Shown here piece after piece: positions 1-6,682 of a DNA stretch of 7,337 nucleotides. The stretch spans positions 1 to 7,337 of the forward strand of contig DATJZH010000079.1 of the NCBI GenBank assembly GCA_035499215.1. Direction: 5' to 3'. The DNA is from DATJZH01 sp035499215. GTDB taxonomy: Bacteria > Actinomycetota > Actinomycetes > Streptosporangiales > Streptosporangiaceae. Position 1 is the first letter of the stretch. Every line of letters begins with the position of its first letter. Position numbers and translations under genes: made by a program. The notes below the pieces were generated by a model, which saw nothing but the letters and a program-made list of their open reading frames with translations, searched no databases and was not told the DNA's origin.

Positions 1-1
1 G

Positions 2-2221
2 CGCTGGCCGCAGGCCCGCGCGTGGCTGGACGCCCGCGGCTACGACGACACCCTGTCCTACGTCCGGGCTATGGCCATCCGGGTGCTGGAGGAGACCGGC
101 CTGCTGCCGCACCTGAACCCCGGCGTGCTGAGCTGGCAGGACTTCCAGCGGCTCAAGGCCGTCGCGCCGTCGATGGGCATGATGCTGGAGACCACGGCGG
201 CGAGGCTGTTCACCGACAAGGGCGGCCCGCATTTCGGCAGCCCGGACAAGGACCCGGCGGTCCGGCTGCGGGTGCTGGAGGATGCCGGCCGCAGCGCCGT
301 GCCGTTCACCACCGGCATCCTGATCGGGATCGGCGAGACGCTGGCCGAGCGGGCCGACTCGATCTTCGCCATCCGCCAGGTCGCCCGCGAGTACGGCGGC
401 ATCCAGGAAGTCATCGTGCAGAACTTCCGCGCCAAGCCGGACACCAGGATGCGCGGCGTCCCCGACGCGGACCTGCATGATCTGGCCGCCACCATCGCCG
501 TCGCCCGGCTCGTGCTCGGCCCGGCGGCCCGGATCCAGGCGCCGCCGAACCTGATCGGCGGCGAGCATCAGCTGATCCTGGCGGCCGGAATCGACGACTG
601 GGGCGGGGTCTCGCCGCTCACCCTCGACCACGTCAACCCGGAACGGCCCTGGCCGCAGATTGACGAGCTGACCCGGCTGACCGCCGCGTCGGGCTTCGAG
701 CTGCGCGAGCGGCTGACCATCTACCCCGGTTACCTCGGGGAGCCCTGGCTGGACCCGCGGCTGGCCGCGCACGTGGCCGCGCTCGCCGACCCGGCCACGG
801 GGCTGGCCGCGGCCGGCGCGATGCCGCGCGGCCGGCCCTGGCAGGAGCCGGACGGCGGCTGGGGCGGCTCCAGCGGCCGGACCGACCTGCATGTCACGAT
901 CGACACCAGCGGCCGGACGAAGGACCGCCGGGGCGATTTCGCCGAGGTGTACGGTGACTGGGACGAAATAGCCGCGCGGATCGACCCGGCTGCCCGGCAG
1001 ACGGCGCCCGCCGCGGCAGCGGCGCCGCAGCGGCTGCGCGCCGAGGTGCGCGAGGCGCTGCGCCGGGCCGAGGCCGACCCGGCCGGCCTCACTGACGCCC
1101 AGGCTCTGGCGCTGCTCGACGCTGACGGGCCCGAGCTCGACGCGGTCGCCTGGCTGGCCGACTCGCTGCGCCGGGACGCGGCAGGCGACGACGTCACCTA
1201 CGTCGTCAACCGCAACATCAACTTCACCAACGTCTGCTACACCGGCTGCCGGTTCTGCGCCTTCGCGCAGCGGCGCACCGACGCCGACGCCTACACGCTG
1301 TCGCTGCAGCAGGTCGGCGACCGGGCGCGGGAAGCCTGGGATGCCGGTGCCACCGAGGTCTGCATGCAGGGCGGCATCCACCCCGACCTGCCCGGCACCG
1401 CCTATTTCGACATCGCGGCCGAGGTCAGGCGGCGCTGCCCGGATATGCACGTGCACGCGTTCTCCCCGATGGAGGTCATGAACGGCGCATCCCGCACCGG
1501 CCTGCCGGTGCGGGAGTGGCTGGTCAGGGCGCGCGAGGCGGGCGTGGGCTCGCTGCCGGGAACGGCGGCGGAGATCCTCGACGACCAGGTCCGCTGGGTG
1601 CTCACCAAGGGCAAGCTGCCGGCTGCCGCCTGGATCGAGGTGATCACGACGGCGCACGAGCTCGGCCTGGCCACGACCGCCACGATGATGTACGGGCACG
1701 TGGACACCCCCGCCCACTGGGTGGGGCACCTGCGGGTGATCCGCGGCATCCAGGACCGGACCGGCGGCTTCACCGAATTCGTGCTGCTGCCGTTTGTGCA
1801 CGCCAGCTCGCCCATCTACCTGGCCGGGCTGGCCCGGCCAGGCCCGACCCGGCGGGAGAACCGGGCCGTGCACGCTGTCTCCCGGATCATGCTGCACGGC
1901 GCGGTCAGCTCGATCCAGTGCTCCTGGGTCAAGCTCGGCGACGAGCAGTGCCGCGACGTGCTGGCCGGCGGGGTCAACGATCTGGGCGGCACGCTGATGG
2001 AGGAGACCATCAGCCGGATGGCCGGATCGCGCAACGGCTCCTACAAGACGATCAGCCAGCTTGCCGCGATGGTGGCAGCCGCGGGACGGCCCGTGCGGCA
2101 GCGGACCACGACCTATGAAGATCCAGCGCCAGAACGGGTGGCGGCCGCCAGTGCCAGCGACGGGGTCTGCGCCTCAGTCCGCGGACCGTCGCGGACCTCG
2201 CTGCCGCTGGCCATGCCCTGA
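2..2221 (+). CDS. fbiC: FbiC, 7,8-didemethyl-8-hydroxy-5-deazariboflavin (FO) synthase, 5'-truncated by the window edge
   Basis: FbiC is the bifunctional radical-SAM enzyme that joins tyrosine with 5-amino-6-ribitylamino-uracil to give FO, the precursor of cytoplasmic coenzyme F420. The frame is open from base 2, giving 739 visible codons. Mycobacterial FbiC is about 856 residues, so roughly 120-150 N-terminal residues are missing, including the CofG-type iron-sulfur CX3CX2C. The rest of the CofG half is seen up to about codon 290 (for example SMGMMLETT and EVIVQNFRAK). After a linker rich in Ala and Arg comes the CofH half, with its own CX3CX2C in CYTGCRFC (Cys codons 412, 416 and 419; first Cys at nt 1235). 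CMQGGIHPDLPG, HVHAFSPMEV, LTKGKLP, TMMYGHVD and GGTLMEETISRMAGS follow. Family similarity normally ends near RQRTTTY (Tyr at 2114-2116); here 34 further residues follow with no recognised motif. The gene is otherwise intact and ends in TGA. Confidence 0.96.
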   Translation, partial: RWPQARAWLDARGYDDTLSYVRAMAIRVLEETGLLPHLNPGVLSWQDFQRLKAVAPSMGMMLETTAARLFTDKGGPHFGSPDKDPAVRLRVLEDAGRSAVPFTTGILIGIGETLAERADSIFAIRQVAREYGGIQEVIVQNFRAKPDTRMRGVPDADLHDLAATIAVARLVLGPAARIQAPPNLIGGEHQLILAAGIDDWGGVSPLTLDHVNPERPWPQIDELTRLTAASGFELRERLTIYPGYLGEPWLDPRLAAHVAALADPATGLAAAGAMPRGRPWQEPDGGWGGSSGRTDLHVTIDTSGRTKDRRGDFAEVYGDWDEIAARIDPAARQTAPAAAAAPQRLRAEVREALRRAEADPAGLTDAQALALLDADGPELDAVAWLADSLRRDAAGDDVTYVVNRNINFTNVCYTGCRFCAFAQRRTDADAYTLSLQQVGDRAREAWDAGATEVCMQGGIHPDLPGTAYFDIAAEVRRRCPDMHVHAFSPMEVMNGASRTGLPVREWLVRAREAGVGSLPGTAAEILDDQVRWVLTKGKLPAAAWIEVITTAHELGLATTATMMYGHVDTPAHWVGHLRVIRGIQDRTGGFTEFVLLPFVHASSPIYLAGLARPGPTRRENRAVHAVSRIMLHGAVSSIQCSWVKLGDEQCRDVLAGGVNDLGGTLMEETISRMAGSRNGSYKTISQLAAMVAAAGRPVRQRTTTYEDPAPERVAAASASDGVCASVRGPSRTSLPLAMP

Positions 2222-2250
2222 CCGGCGGCGTGCCGCGAGCGGCCGTGCCG

Positions 2251-2282
2251 CGAGGCGGGCGCGCTGCGAGGCGGGCGCGCTG
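2251..2282. repeat. Perfect 16-bp tandem duplication downstream of fbiC
   Basis: The unit CGAGGCGGGCGCGCTG occurs twice head to tail, at 2251-2266 and 2267-2282, with no mismatch. It lies 30 nt after the fbiC stop and 60 nt before the next start codon. It is almost pure G+C, so replication slippage is the simplest origin. No regulatory role can be shown. Confidence 0.9.
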
Positions 2283-2328
2283 CGCCGGGTCGACATGGCG
2301 AGTCCGGTAGCCTGCCGTCAACCGATGT

Positions 2329-2334
2329 GAAGGG
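2329..2334 (+). promoter_or_regulatory. Ribosome binding site of the dprE1-like gene
   Basis: GAAGGG lies 8 nt before the ATG at 2343 and supports that start. A second purine run, GAGGAA (2337-2342), directly abuts the ATG and is too close to act as the Shine-Dalgarno site. The chosen start gives 461 residues, the same length as M. tuberculosis DprE1. Confidence 0.6.
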
Positions 2335-2342
2335 CTGAGGAA

Positions 2343-3728
2343 ATGCCCGACCGCGCGCTGCAGACTGCCTGGCCGGCCAGCCGGAGGGTCACGCTCACCG
2401 GCTGGGGCCATCTGGCGCCCACCGTGGCGGCGGTGTCCGAGCCGACTGATCCGGCGCAAGTCGCGGGACTCCTGCGGCAGGCACCCGCCAGGGGCGTCAT
2501 CGCCCGGGGGCTTGGCCGCAGCTATAACAACGCCGCGCAGAACGACGGCGGCCTGGTCATCACGACCGCCAGGATGAACCAGATCACCGAATTCGACCCG
2601 GGCACTGGCCTGGTGACCTGCGCGGCGGGGACCAGCCTGGAGCAGCTGATGGTCGCGGCGCTGCCCGCAGGCTGGTTCGTGCCCGTCTCGCCGGGGACCC
2701 GCCAGGTGACGATCGGCGGCGCCATCGCGGCCGACGTGCACGGCAAGAATCATCACGCAGCGGGGAGCTTCGCCCAGCACGTGCCGTGGCTCGACCTGCT
2801 GCTGCCCGACGGCCAGTGCCGCCGGGTTACGCCGCGGGCCGACCCTGACCTGTTCTGGGCGACGGCCGGCGGGATGGGGCTGACCGGCATCATCTTGCGG
2901 GCCGCCATCCAGCTGACCAGGGTCGAGACGTCGCGGCTGCTGGTAGACACCGTGCGCACCGGCGACGTCGACGAGACGATGGCGTACCTGTCGCGGACCG
3001 ATGACCGCTACCGGTACACGGTCGCCTGGTCGGACTGCCTGGCCAGGGGCGCGAGCATGGGCCGGTCGGTCATCACCAGCGGCAACTTCGCCGCGCTCAG
3101 CGACCTCGGCCGCACGGACCGGCGCGATCCGCTGGCGTTCCGCCCGGCGTCCCGGCTCAGCGCGCCGCCCCTCTTCCCGAGCGGGCTGCTGAACCGGTAT
3201 ACGGTCGGCCTCGCCAACGAGGCGTGGTACCGGAAGGCGCCGCGCCGGCGTGAGGGAGAGATCCAGACCATCGGGGCGTTCTTTCACCCGCTTGACGGCA
3301 TCAGGAACTGGAACCGGGTCTACGGGCCGGCCGGATTCCGGCAGTACCAGTTTGTCGTGCCGTTCGGCCAGGAGCAGGCGGTACGCCGGTCGCTGGAGTG
3401 GATCGGCCGGCTCCGTGCCCCGTCGTTCGTCACGGTGCTGAAGCGCTTTGGCCCCGGTGATCCGGGCTGCCTGTCGTTTCCGATGTCCGGCTGGACGCTG
3501 GCGCTGGACTTCCCCGCCGGAATCCCGCAGCTGGACTGGCTGCTTAACCGGCTCGATGGCCTGGTCCTCGGCGCCGGGGGGCGGGTCTACCTGGCCAAGG
3601 ACTCCCGGGTCAGCGCCGAGGCCTTCGCCCGGATGTATCCGCGGCTGGAGGAGTTCCGCAAACTGCGGGCCGAGATCGACCCAGCTGGCGTGCTGGCCTC
3701 AGACCTGTCCCGGCGACTCGGAATCTAG
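2343..3728 (+). CDS. dprE1: DprE1-like FAD-dependent decaprenylphosphoryl-beta-D-ribose 2'-oxidase
   Basis: The 461-aa protein aligns end to end with recalled M. tuberculosis DprE1 (Rv3790, also 461 aa). DprE1 oxidises decaprenylphosphoryl-ribose at C2', and DprE2 then reduces the keto sugar to the arabinose donor for cell-wall arabinan. The vanillyl-alcohol-oxidase FAD fold is seen in LTGWG (residues 18-22), ARGLGRSY, LPAGWFVPVSPGTRQVTIGG, and DVHGKNHHAAGSF with His133 and Lys135. The substrate half has Trp229, HPLDG, YGPAGFRQYQF (Gln334, Gln336), Lys367 and LAKDSR with Lys419 (Lys418 in M. tuberculosis). Three pocket positions differ: Phe314 for Tyr, Thr385 for Asn, and Ala387 for Cys, the residue trapped covalently by benzothiazinones. 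No dprE2 follows; the next gene is convergent. Orthology is strong by motif order, but the polyprenyl sugar actually used is inferred. A related sugar or alditol oxidase is less likely. Confidence 0.88.
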   Translation: MPDRALQTAWPASRRVTLTGWGHLAPTVAAVSEPTDPAQVAGLLRQAPARGVIARGLGRSYNNAAQNDGGLVITTARMNQITEFDPGTGLVTCAAGTSLEQLMVAALPAGWFVPVSPGTRQVTIGGAIAADVHGKNHHAAGSFAQHVPWLDLLLPDGQCRRVTPRADPDLFWATAGGMGLTGIILRAAIQLTRVETSRLLVDTVRTGDVDETMAYLSRTDDRYRYTVAWSDCLARGASMGRSVITSGNFAALSDLGRTDRRDPLAFRPASRLSAPPLFPSGLLNRYTVGLANEAWYRKAPRRREGEIQTIGAFFHPLDGIRNWNRVYGPAGFRQYQFVVPFGQEQAVRRSLEWIGRLRAPSFVTVLKRFGPGDPGCLSFPMSGWTLALDFPAGIPQLDWLLNRLDGLVLGAGGRVYLAKDSRVSAEAFARMYPRLEEFRKLRAEIDPAGVLASDLSRRLGI

Positions 3729-3846
3729 CACCTGGCCAGCCGGTGATCCCTGGCCGAGTACTCAGGCTGCAGCAGACACTCGACCTGTACGGGTGATGTT
3801 TGTCAGGATGAATGAATCGGCCGAAACACAGCCCGCGCGGTCGCGC
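3729..3846. other. Convergent intergenic gap
   Basis: This is the 118-nt stretch between the convergent stop codons of the dprE1-like gene and the disulfide-oxidoreductase gene. Apart from one short inverted repeat near its left end, I see no gene, T-tract or repeat in it. Confidence 0.6.
3734..3755. terminator. Possible weak terminator hairpin between convergent genes
   Basis: GGCCAG (3734-3739) and CTGGCC (3750-3755) form a perfect 6-bp stem around a 10-nt loop, starting 6 nt after the dprE1-like stop. There is no T-run on either side. Actinomycete terminators often lack a T-run, but a stem this short could also occur by chance in GC-rich DNA. Confidence 0.25.
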
Positions 3847-5226
3847 TCACCCCGACATGCTCGCCATCTGCGGGTTCATCGGCCCGGTCGGCCGGGGCAT
3901 GTCCGCGATCTGCATGCGGAGCGCGTTCACTGCCGCGTCGTAGATGCCGGAGAAGCTGGGGAAGGGCTGGATCGTGTCGCTCAGCACCTCGACCGGGATG
4001 TGCGCGCGGATGGCTAGCGTCGCCTGCTGCATCCACTCGCCAGCTTCGGGCCCGAGCGCGTACGCGCCGGTCAGCCGCTCGCCGTCGCTGAGCAGCGTCA
4101 GGAACCCGTTGGATTCCGCGTAGGCGTGCGTGTAGGTGGCGGTCTTCGGCACCTCCGAAACCGGCGCGGTGGCGCTGTATTCCGCGTCGACCGCTCCCAC
4201 CGCCGCGGCTTGCGGATCGGTGTAGGTGACCCGGGGAACGGCTTCGTAGTTCGCCGGACGCGCATCGCCGGCGATGTTCGCCGCGACCACGTCGCCCTCG
4301 TACTCGCCGACGTGGGTCAGCGGCCAGATGCCGTTGACGTCGCCGATGGCCCAGAGGCGCTCGCCCGCGCGCAGGTACTCGTCAACACCGATACCGTGCG
4401 GGCCCGGCTCGACGCCCACCGTGTCAAGGCCGATGCCCTCGACCCGCGGATGCCGGCCGGTCGCCACCAGCAGCCGGTCACCCCGCACGTCCGTGCCGTC
4501 ATCGAGGTGCAGGACGTAGTCGTTACCGTCGCGCTGAGCGGCGGTGGCCTGCTTGCCGAGCACCAGCTCGATCCCGTCCCGGCGCAGGGCCTCGCTGAGC
4601 GCCTCGCCAAGCGCTGCCGGCTCACGGGGAAGCACGCGACCGGCACCCTCGATGATCATCGCCTCGCCGCCGAGACGGCGCACCACCTGGGCCAGTTCCA
4701 CGCCCGCGGGCCCGCCGCCGAGCACCAGCAGGCGGCGCGGGACGGCCTTCATGCTCGTCGCCTCGCGGGTGCCCCAGACTCCGTCAAGCTCGCGGAGTCC
4801 AGGAATGGGCGGCACCGCCGGCGCAGAGCCGGTCGCGATGACAATGTGGTCCGCGGTGTGGCGCACGCCCGCGACGTCGATCACGCCCGGTCCGGCCAGC
4901 CGGCCCGTCCCCCGCAGCAGGCCGATGCCCCGGTCGGCGAGCCAGCGCTGCTGGCCGGCGTCGGAATAGCCCGACACCATGAAGTCCCGCCAGGCCAGCG
5001 CGGCCCGGACGTCCACCTGCGCGCTCGCGCCGGCCTCGCGCGCGCCCTGCACTGCCTCGCCGGGGCGCAGCAGCGACTTCGACGGAATACAGGCCCAGTA
5101 CGAGCACTCGCCGCCGACCAGCTCGCGCTCAACGATCGCGACATGGAGCCCGCGCGCGGCCAGCGCCGCAGCGCAGTGCTCGCCCGGTGCACCGCCGCCC
5201 AGAACGATCACGTCATAGTCGCTCAT
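3847..5226 (-). CDS. Class I pyridine nucleotide-disulfide oxidoreductase (dihydrolipoamide dehydrogenase-like flavoprotein)
   Basis: This 459-aa flavoprotein should pass electrons from a nicotinamide nucleotide through FAD to a redox disulfide; the final substrate is unknown. It shows the N-terminal FAD dinucleotide fold GGGAPG (10-15), the redox pair Cys41/Cys46 in GGECSYWACIPSK, ATGS (131-134), a second nucleotide fold GGGPAG (170-175) with Glu193 at the end of its second strand (favouring NADH over NADPH), and the second FAD motif AIGDVNG (293-299). The C-terminal dimerisation domain is present. However, the His-Pro-x4-Glu-type catalytic dyad of true lipoamide dehydrogenases is replaced in QPFPSFSG, with Phe422 at the His position and Gly427 at the Glu position. 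It is therefore probably not an E3 subunit of a 2-oxoacid dehydrogenase. Mercuric, thiol or quinone reductase relatives are alternatives. Its ATG overlaps the stop of the upstream VOC gene by ATGA, with GGAG (5235-5238) 8 nt before the start. Confidence 0.87.
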   Translation of the reverse strand: MSDYDVIVLGGGAPGEHCAAALAARGLHVAIVERELVGGECSYWACIPSKSLLRPGEAVQGAREAGASAQVDVRAALAWRDFMVSGYSDAGQQRWLADRGIGLLRGTGRLAGPGVIDVAGVRHTADHIVIATGSAPAVPPIPGLRELDGVWGTREATSMKAVPRRLLVLGGGPAGVELAQVVRRLGGEAMIIEGAGRVLPREPAALGEALSEALRRDGIELVLGKQATAAQRDGNDYVLHLDDGTDVRGDRLLVATGRHPRVEGIGLDTVGVEPGPHGIGVDEYLRAGERLWAIGDVNGIWPLTHVGEYEGDVVAANIAGDARPANYEAVPRVTYTDPQAAAVGAVDAEYSATAPVSEVPKTATYTHAYAESNGFLTLLSDGERLTGAYALGPEAGEWMQQATLAIRAHIPVEVLSDTIQPFPSFSGIYDAAVNALRMQIADMPRPTGPMNPQMASMSG

Positions 5227-5846
5227 GTCGGCAGCTCCGTCCCCGCCTGCTCCGCCACCATGTACGCCGCGTACCAGTCGGGCCAGTTCGCGTCTGCCTC
5301 GCCGATGCGCTTCTCGTGCTCGCCGTGCGCGGCCGACGCGCGCCGCATCGCGCTCGCCAGGTCGCTTGCGGAGCCGAACGAAGTCGCGGCCGGGTCGACG
5401 CGCCCGGGAAGCCGGGTCGTGACTTCCTGGAACAGCCAGCTGTTGCCGTCGGGGTCACTGAAGGAGACGAACGAGCCGTAGCTGGCATCATCGGGCGCAG
5501 GGCCGCTGACGCGGCCATTCGTTCCGTCGTGCTGGAACCGAGCGCCCGGCGCCCCTTCGTGGAACACCTCGCTGACCTCGGCATCGCGGGCGACGAGCTC
5601 GGCGCGCGCAGCCTCGATGTCGGAGACGATCAGGTACAGGTCCTGGGCCGAACCGGGCGCGGCCGGGGTCATCCCCGTGCCGAATTGGATCGAGCAGTCG
5701 GAGCCCGGAGGTGTGAGCTGGACGATGCGGATGTTGTCACCAGCGGCGCGGTCGGCGTCGAGCCTCCAGCCGAGGCTGCCGTAGAACTCCTTCGCGCGGT
5801 CGACATCAGTGACTGGGATGACGACCACCTCGAGCTTCATGTCCAC
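5223..5846 (-). CDS. VOC (glyoxalase/bleomycin-resistance/dioxygenase) superfamily protein with C-terminal WYAAYM tail
   Basis: The start chosen is GTG at 5846, giving 207 aa, because GAGGAG lies exactly 8 nt upstream; the ATG two codons later (5840) would be 14 nt from it. The in-frame ATG at 5957 adds Arg-rich sequence unlike the family. Residues 1-142 form a VOC domain with paired beta-alpha-beta-beta-beta units: LEVVVIPVTDVDRAKEFY (5-22) and DLYLIVSDIEAAR (69-81), ending in FVSFSDPDGNSWLFQEV (126-142). VOC proteins bind a metal and act on small molecules, or sequester them. The specificity here is unknown. About 65 further residues follow with HGEHE (174-178) and WPDWYAAYM (188-196), a tail I recall from other actinobacterial VOC proteins. 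The tail may add a helical lid or an interaction surface. The stop overlaps the next start (ATGA), so it is probably translated in coupling with the flavoprotein. Cytoplasmic: no signal peptide is seen. Confidence 0.85.
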   Translation of the reverse strand: MDMKLEVVVIPVTDVDRAKEFYGSLGWRLDADRAAGDNIRIVQLTPPGSDCSIQFGTGMTPAAPGSAQDLYLIVSDIEAARAELVARDAEVSEVFHEGAPGARFQHDGTNGRVSGPAPDDASYGSFVSFSDPDGNSWLFQEVTTRLPGRVDPAATSFGSASDLASAMRRASAAHGEHEKRIGEADANWPDWYAAYMVAEQAGTELPT

Positions 5847-5965
5847 GGTGCTCGCTCCTCTCCCCTTGGTCAGTGGCCTGTGTCGATGCCTGCGGCTCCG
5901 GTGCCGCCGGGGCTGATCCCGACATCCACCCTTGCGCCACTCATCGCCGAAGTCCACAAGTCTCG
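5847..5965. other. Intergenic gap upstream of the VOC-flavoprotein pair
   Basis: This 119-nt gap separates the stop of the 238-aa gene from the VOC start on the - strand. It contains the GAGGAG ribosome binding site and is long enough for a promoter. No convincing -35/-10 pair was found on the - strand. It is therefore open whether all four - strand genes form one transcript. Confidence 0.55.
5855..5860 (-). promoter_or_regulatory. Ribosome binding site deciding the GTG start of the VOC gene
   Basis: On the - strand this reads GAGGAG, a near-perfect Shine-Dalgarno match, 8 nt before GTG at 5846. It argues against the ATG at 5840 (14 nt away) and against the long upstream ATG at 5957. Confidence 0.7.
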
Positions 5966-6682
5966 TCAGATCTCCCCGGAAACCTGGCGGCGCGGGATTG
6001 GAGACAGCTGGGTAGTGTCCTCACACACAGCAGCTGTCCGCTGGGCGAGGTCGTCATCGGAGCTTTCCGGCTGCTGCCCGGCCGAGTAGTTCCGGGCGGG
6101 CAGCAGCCGGATGCCGGGGCCGAGCGGGATCACGCCAGGCAGCTCGAGGCGTGCCTGCCTGGTGACGACATCGGTCCCTTGGATCGCCAGGGTGGCGGTG
6201 ATGTGACAGCGCCCGGAGTGCAGGGCGACCAGCCGCCCGGCGCTGATCCCTGCCACTAGGGCGCTGACATCGAACACGACGGACAGGTCGAACTGGAGGA
6301 TGGCCACCTGGTGACCGTCCACCAGGACAGTGACAGAGGGCCGCTGAGTCGTGGTGATCCGGTGCGTGGCCAGGTCCACCAGCTCGGTGCTGCCGGGCGT
6401 AGCCAGCGTGTGCCTCGCGGCGGCGGTGAGGTCATGATGTGCGCGCCATCCGGCTACGAGCAGGCCGATCAGGTCGACATCCAGGAGCCCGGCGGCCTGA
6501 GTCGTGGCCTCGCTGACGGCGGCTTCGTAGGTCGCCTTCGGGAGGTTCTCCAGGGCGCGGCCAAGGCTCCCGCCGGCGCCTGCAGACAGCATCTGATGGG
6601 CCAATGGCCCAGGGGCCTCTTCGCCCGGGCCGAACAGCAGATCCAGGGTGGAGCTGGGGCGGTCTTGCACGGCTGGCGTCAT
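5966..6682 (-). CDS. Conserved-looking hypothetical protein, 238 aa
   Basis: I do not recognise a named family. The start is firm: AGGAGG (6690-6695) sits 7 nt before the ATG, and that ATG overlaps the stop of the upstream Ig-like gene (ATGA). The protein has no signal peptide or membrane helix and is probably cytoplasmic. Residues 1-35 are Gly/Pro-rich. Residues 38-105 look helical, with LLDVDLIGLLVAGWR (66-80), AHHDLTAAARHTL (81-93) and ELVDLATHRI (100-109). Residues 115-182 look like a run of beta strands with alternating hydrophobics: SVTVLVDG, VAILQFDLSVVFDVSALVAGI, GRLVALHSGRCHITATLAIQG and VTRQARLELPG. The last 45 residues are polar and probably disordered. An alpha-then-beta layout of this kind could fit a lipid- or ligand-binding fold, but that is only inference. 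Coupled translation suggests that it works with the membrane Ig-like protein. Confidence 0.8.
   Translation of the reverse strand: MTPAVQDRPSSTLDLLFGPGEEAPGPLAHQMLSAGAGGSLGRALENLPKATYEAAVSEATTQAAGLLDVDLIGLLVAGWRAHHDLTAAARHTLATPGSTELVDLATHRITTTQRPSVTVLVDGHQVAILQFDLSVVFDVSALVAGISAGRLVALHSGRCHITATLAIQGTDVVTRQARLELPGVIPLGPGIRLLPARNYSAGQQPESSDDDLAQRTAAVCEDTTQLSPIPRRQVSGEI

Larger units (their letters stand above)
2222..2342. other. Intergenic gap fbiC to dprE1-like gene
   Basis: This is a 121-nt GC-rich gap between two co-directional genes. It holds a perfect 16-bp tandem duplication, an imperfect repeat of GTGCCGCGAG (2230-2239 and 2245-2254), and the ribosome binding site of the downstream gene. 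A TAGCCT at 2308-2313 resembles a -10 element, but the nearest -35-like TCGACA (2290-2295) is only 12 nt upstream, so no promoter is called. A T-tract terminator is not visible. Whether the downstream gene is read through from fbiC cannot be decided from the sequence. Confidence 0.6.

Noticed and set aside
2290..2313. TCGACA and TAGCCT as a promoter of the dprE1-like gene
   Set aside because: The spacer is only 12 nt, too short for a sigma-70-type promoter.
2052..3287. Long open frame on the - strand (411 aa) antisense to the dprE1-like gene and the fbiC end
   Set aside because: It is an Arg/Pro/Gly-rich shadow of GC-rich codon positions, has no recognisable domain, and overlaps two genes with clear family motifs.
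4126..5481. Long open frame on the + strand (451 aa) antisense to the flavoprotein and VOC genes
   Set aside because: Its composition is rich in Arg, Ala, His and Val with no motif, and the opposite strand encodes intact FAD/NAD-binding and VOC domains.
5893..5915. Inverted repeat between the 238-aa gene and the VOC gene as a terminator
   Set aside because: The 9-bp stem pairs well only with G-U pairs on the + strand transcript; on the - strand, where transcription runs, it has two mismatches and no T-run follows.
5847..5957. N-terminal extension of the VOC protein from an ATG at 5957
   Set aside because: The extra residues are Arg/His-rich and unlike VOC proteins, and a well-placed GAGGAG supports GTG at 5846.
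5187..6089. + strand open frame (300 aa) across the VOC gene
   Set aside because: It covers a strongly supported gene on the other strand and resembles no family.
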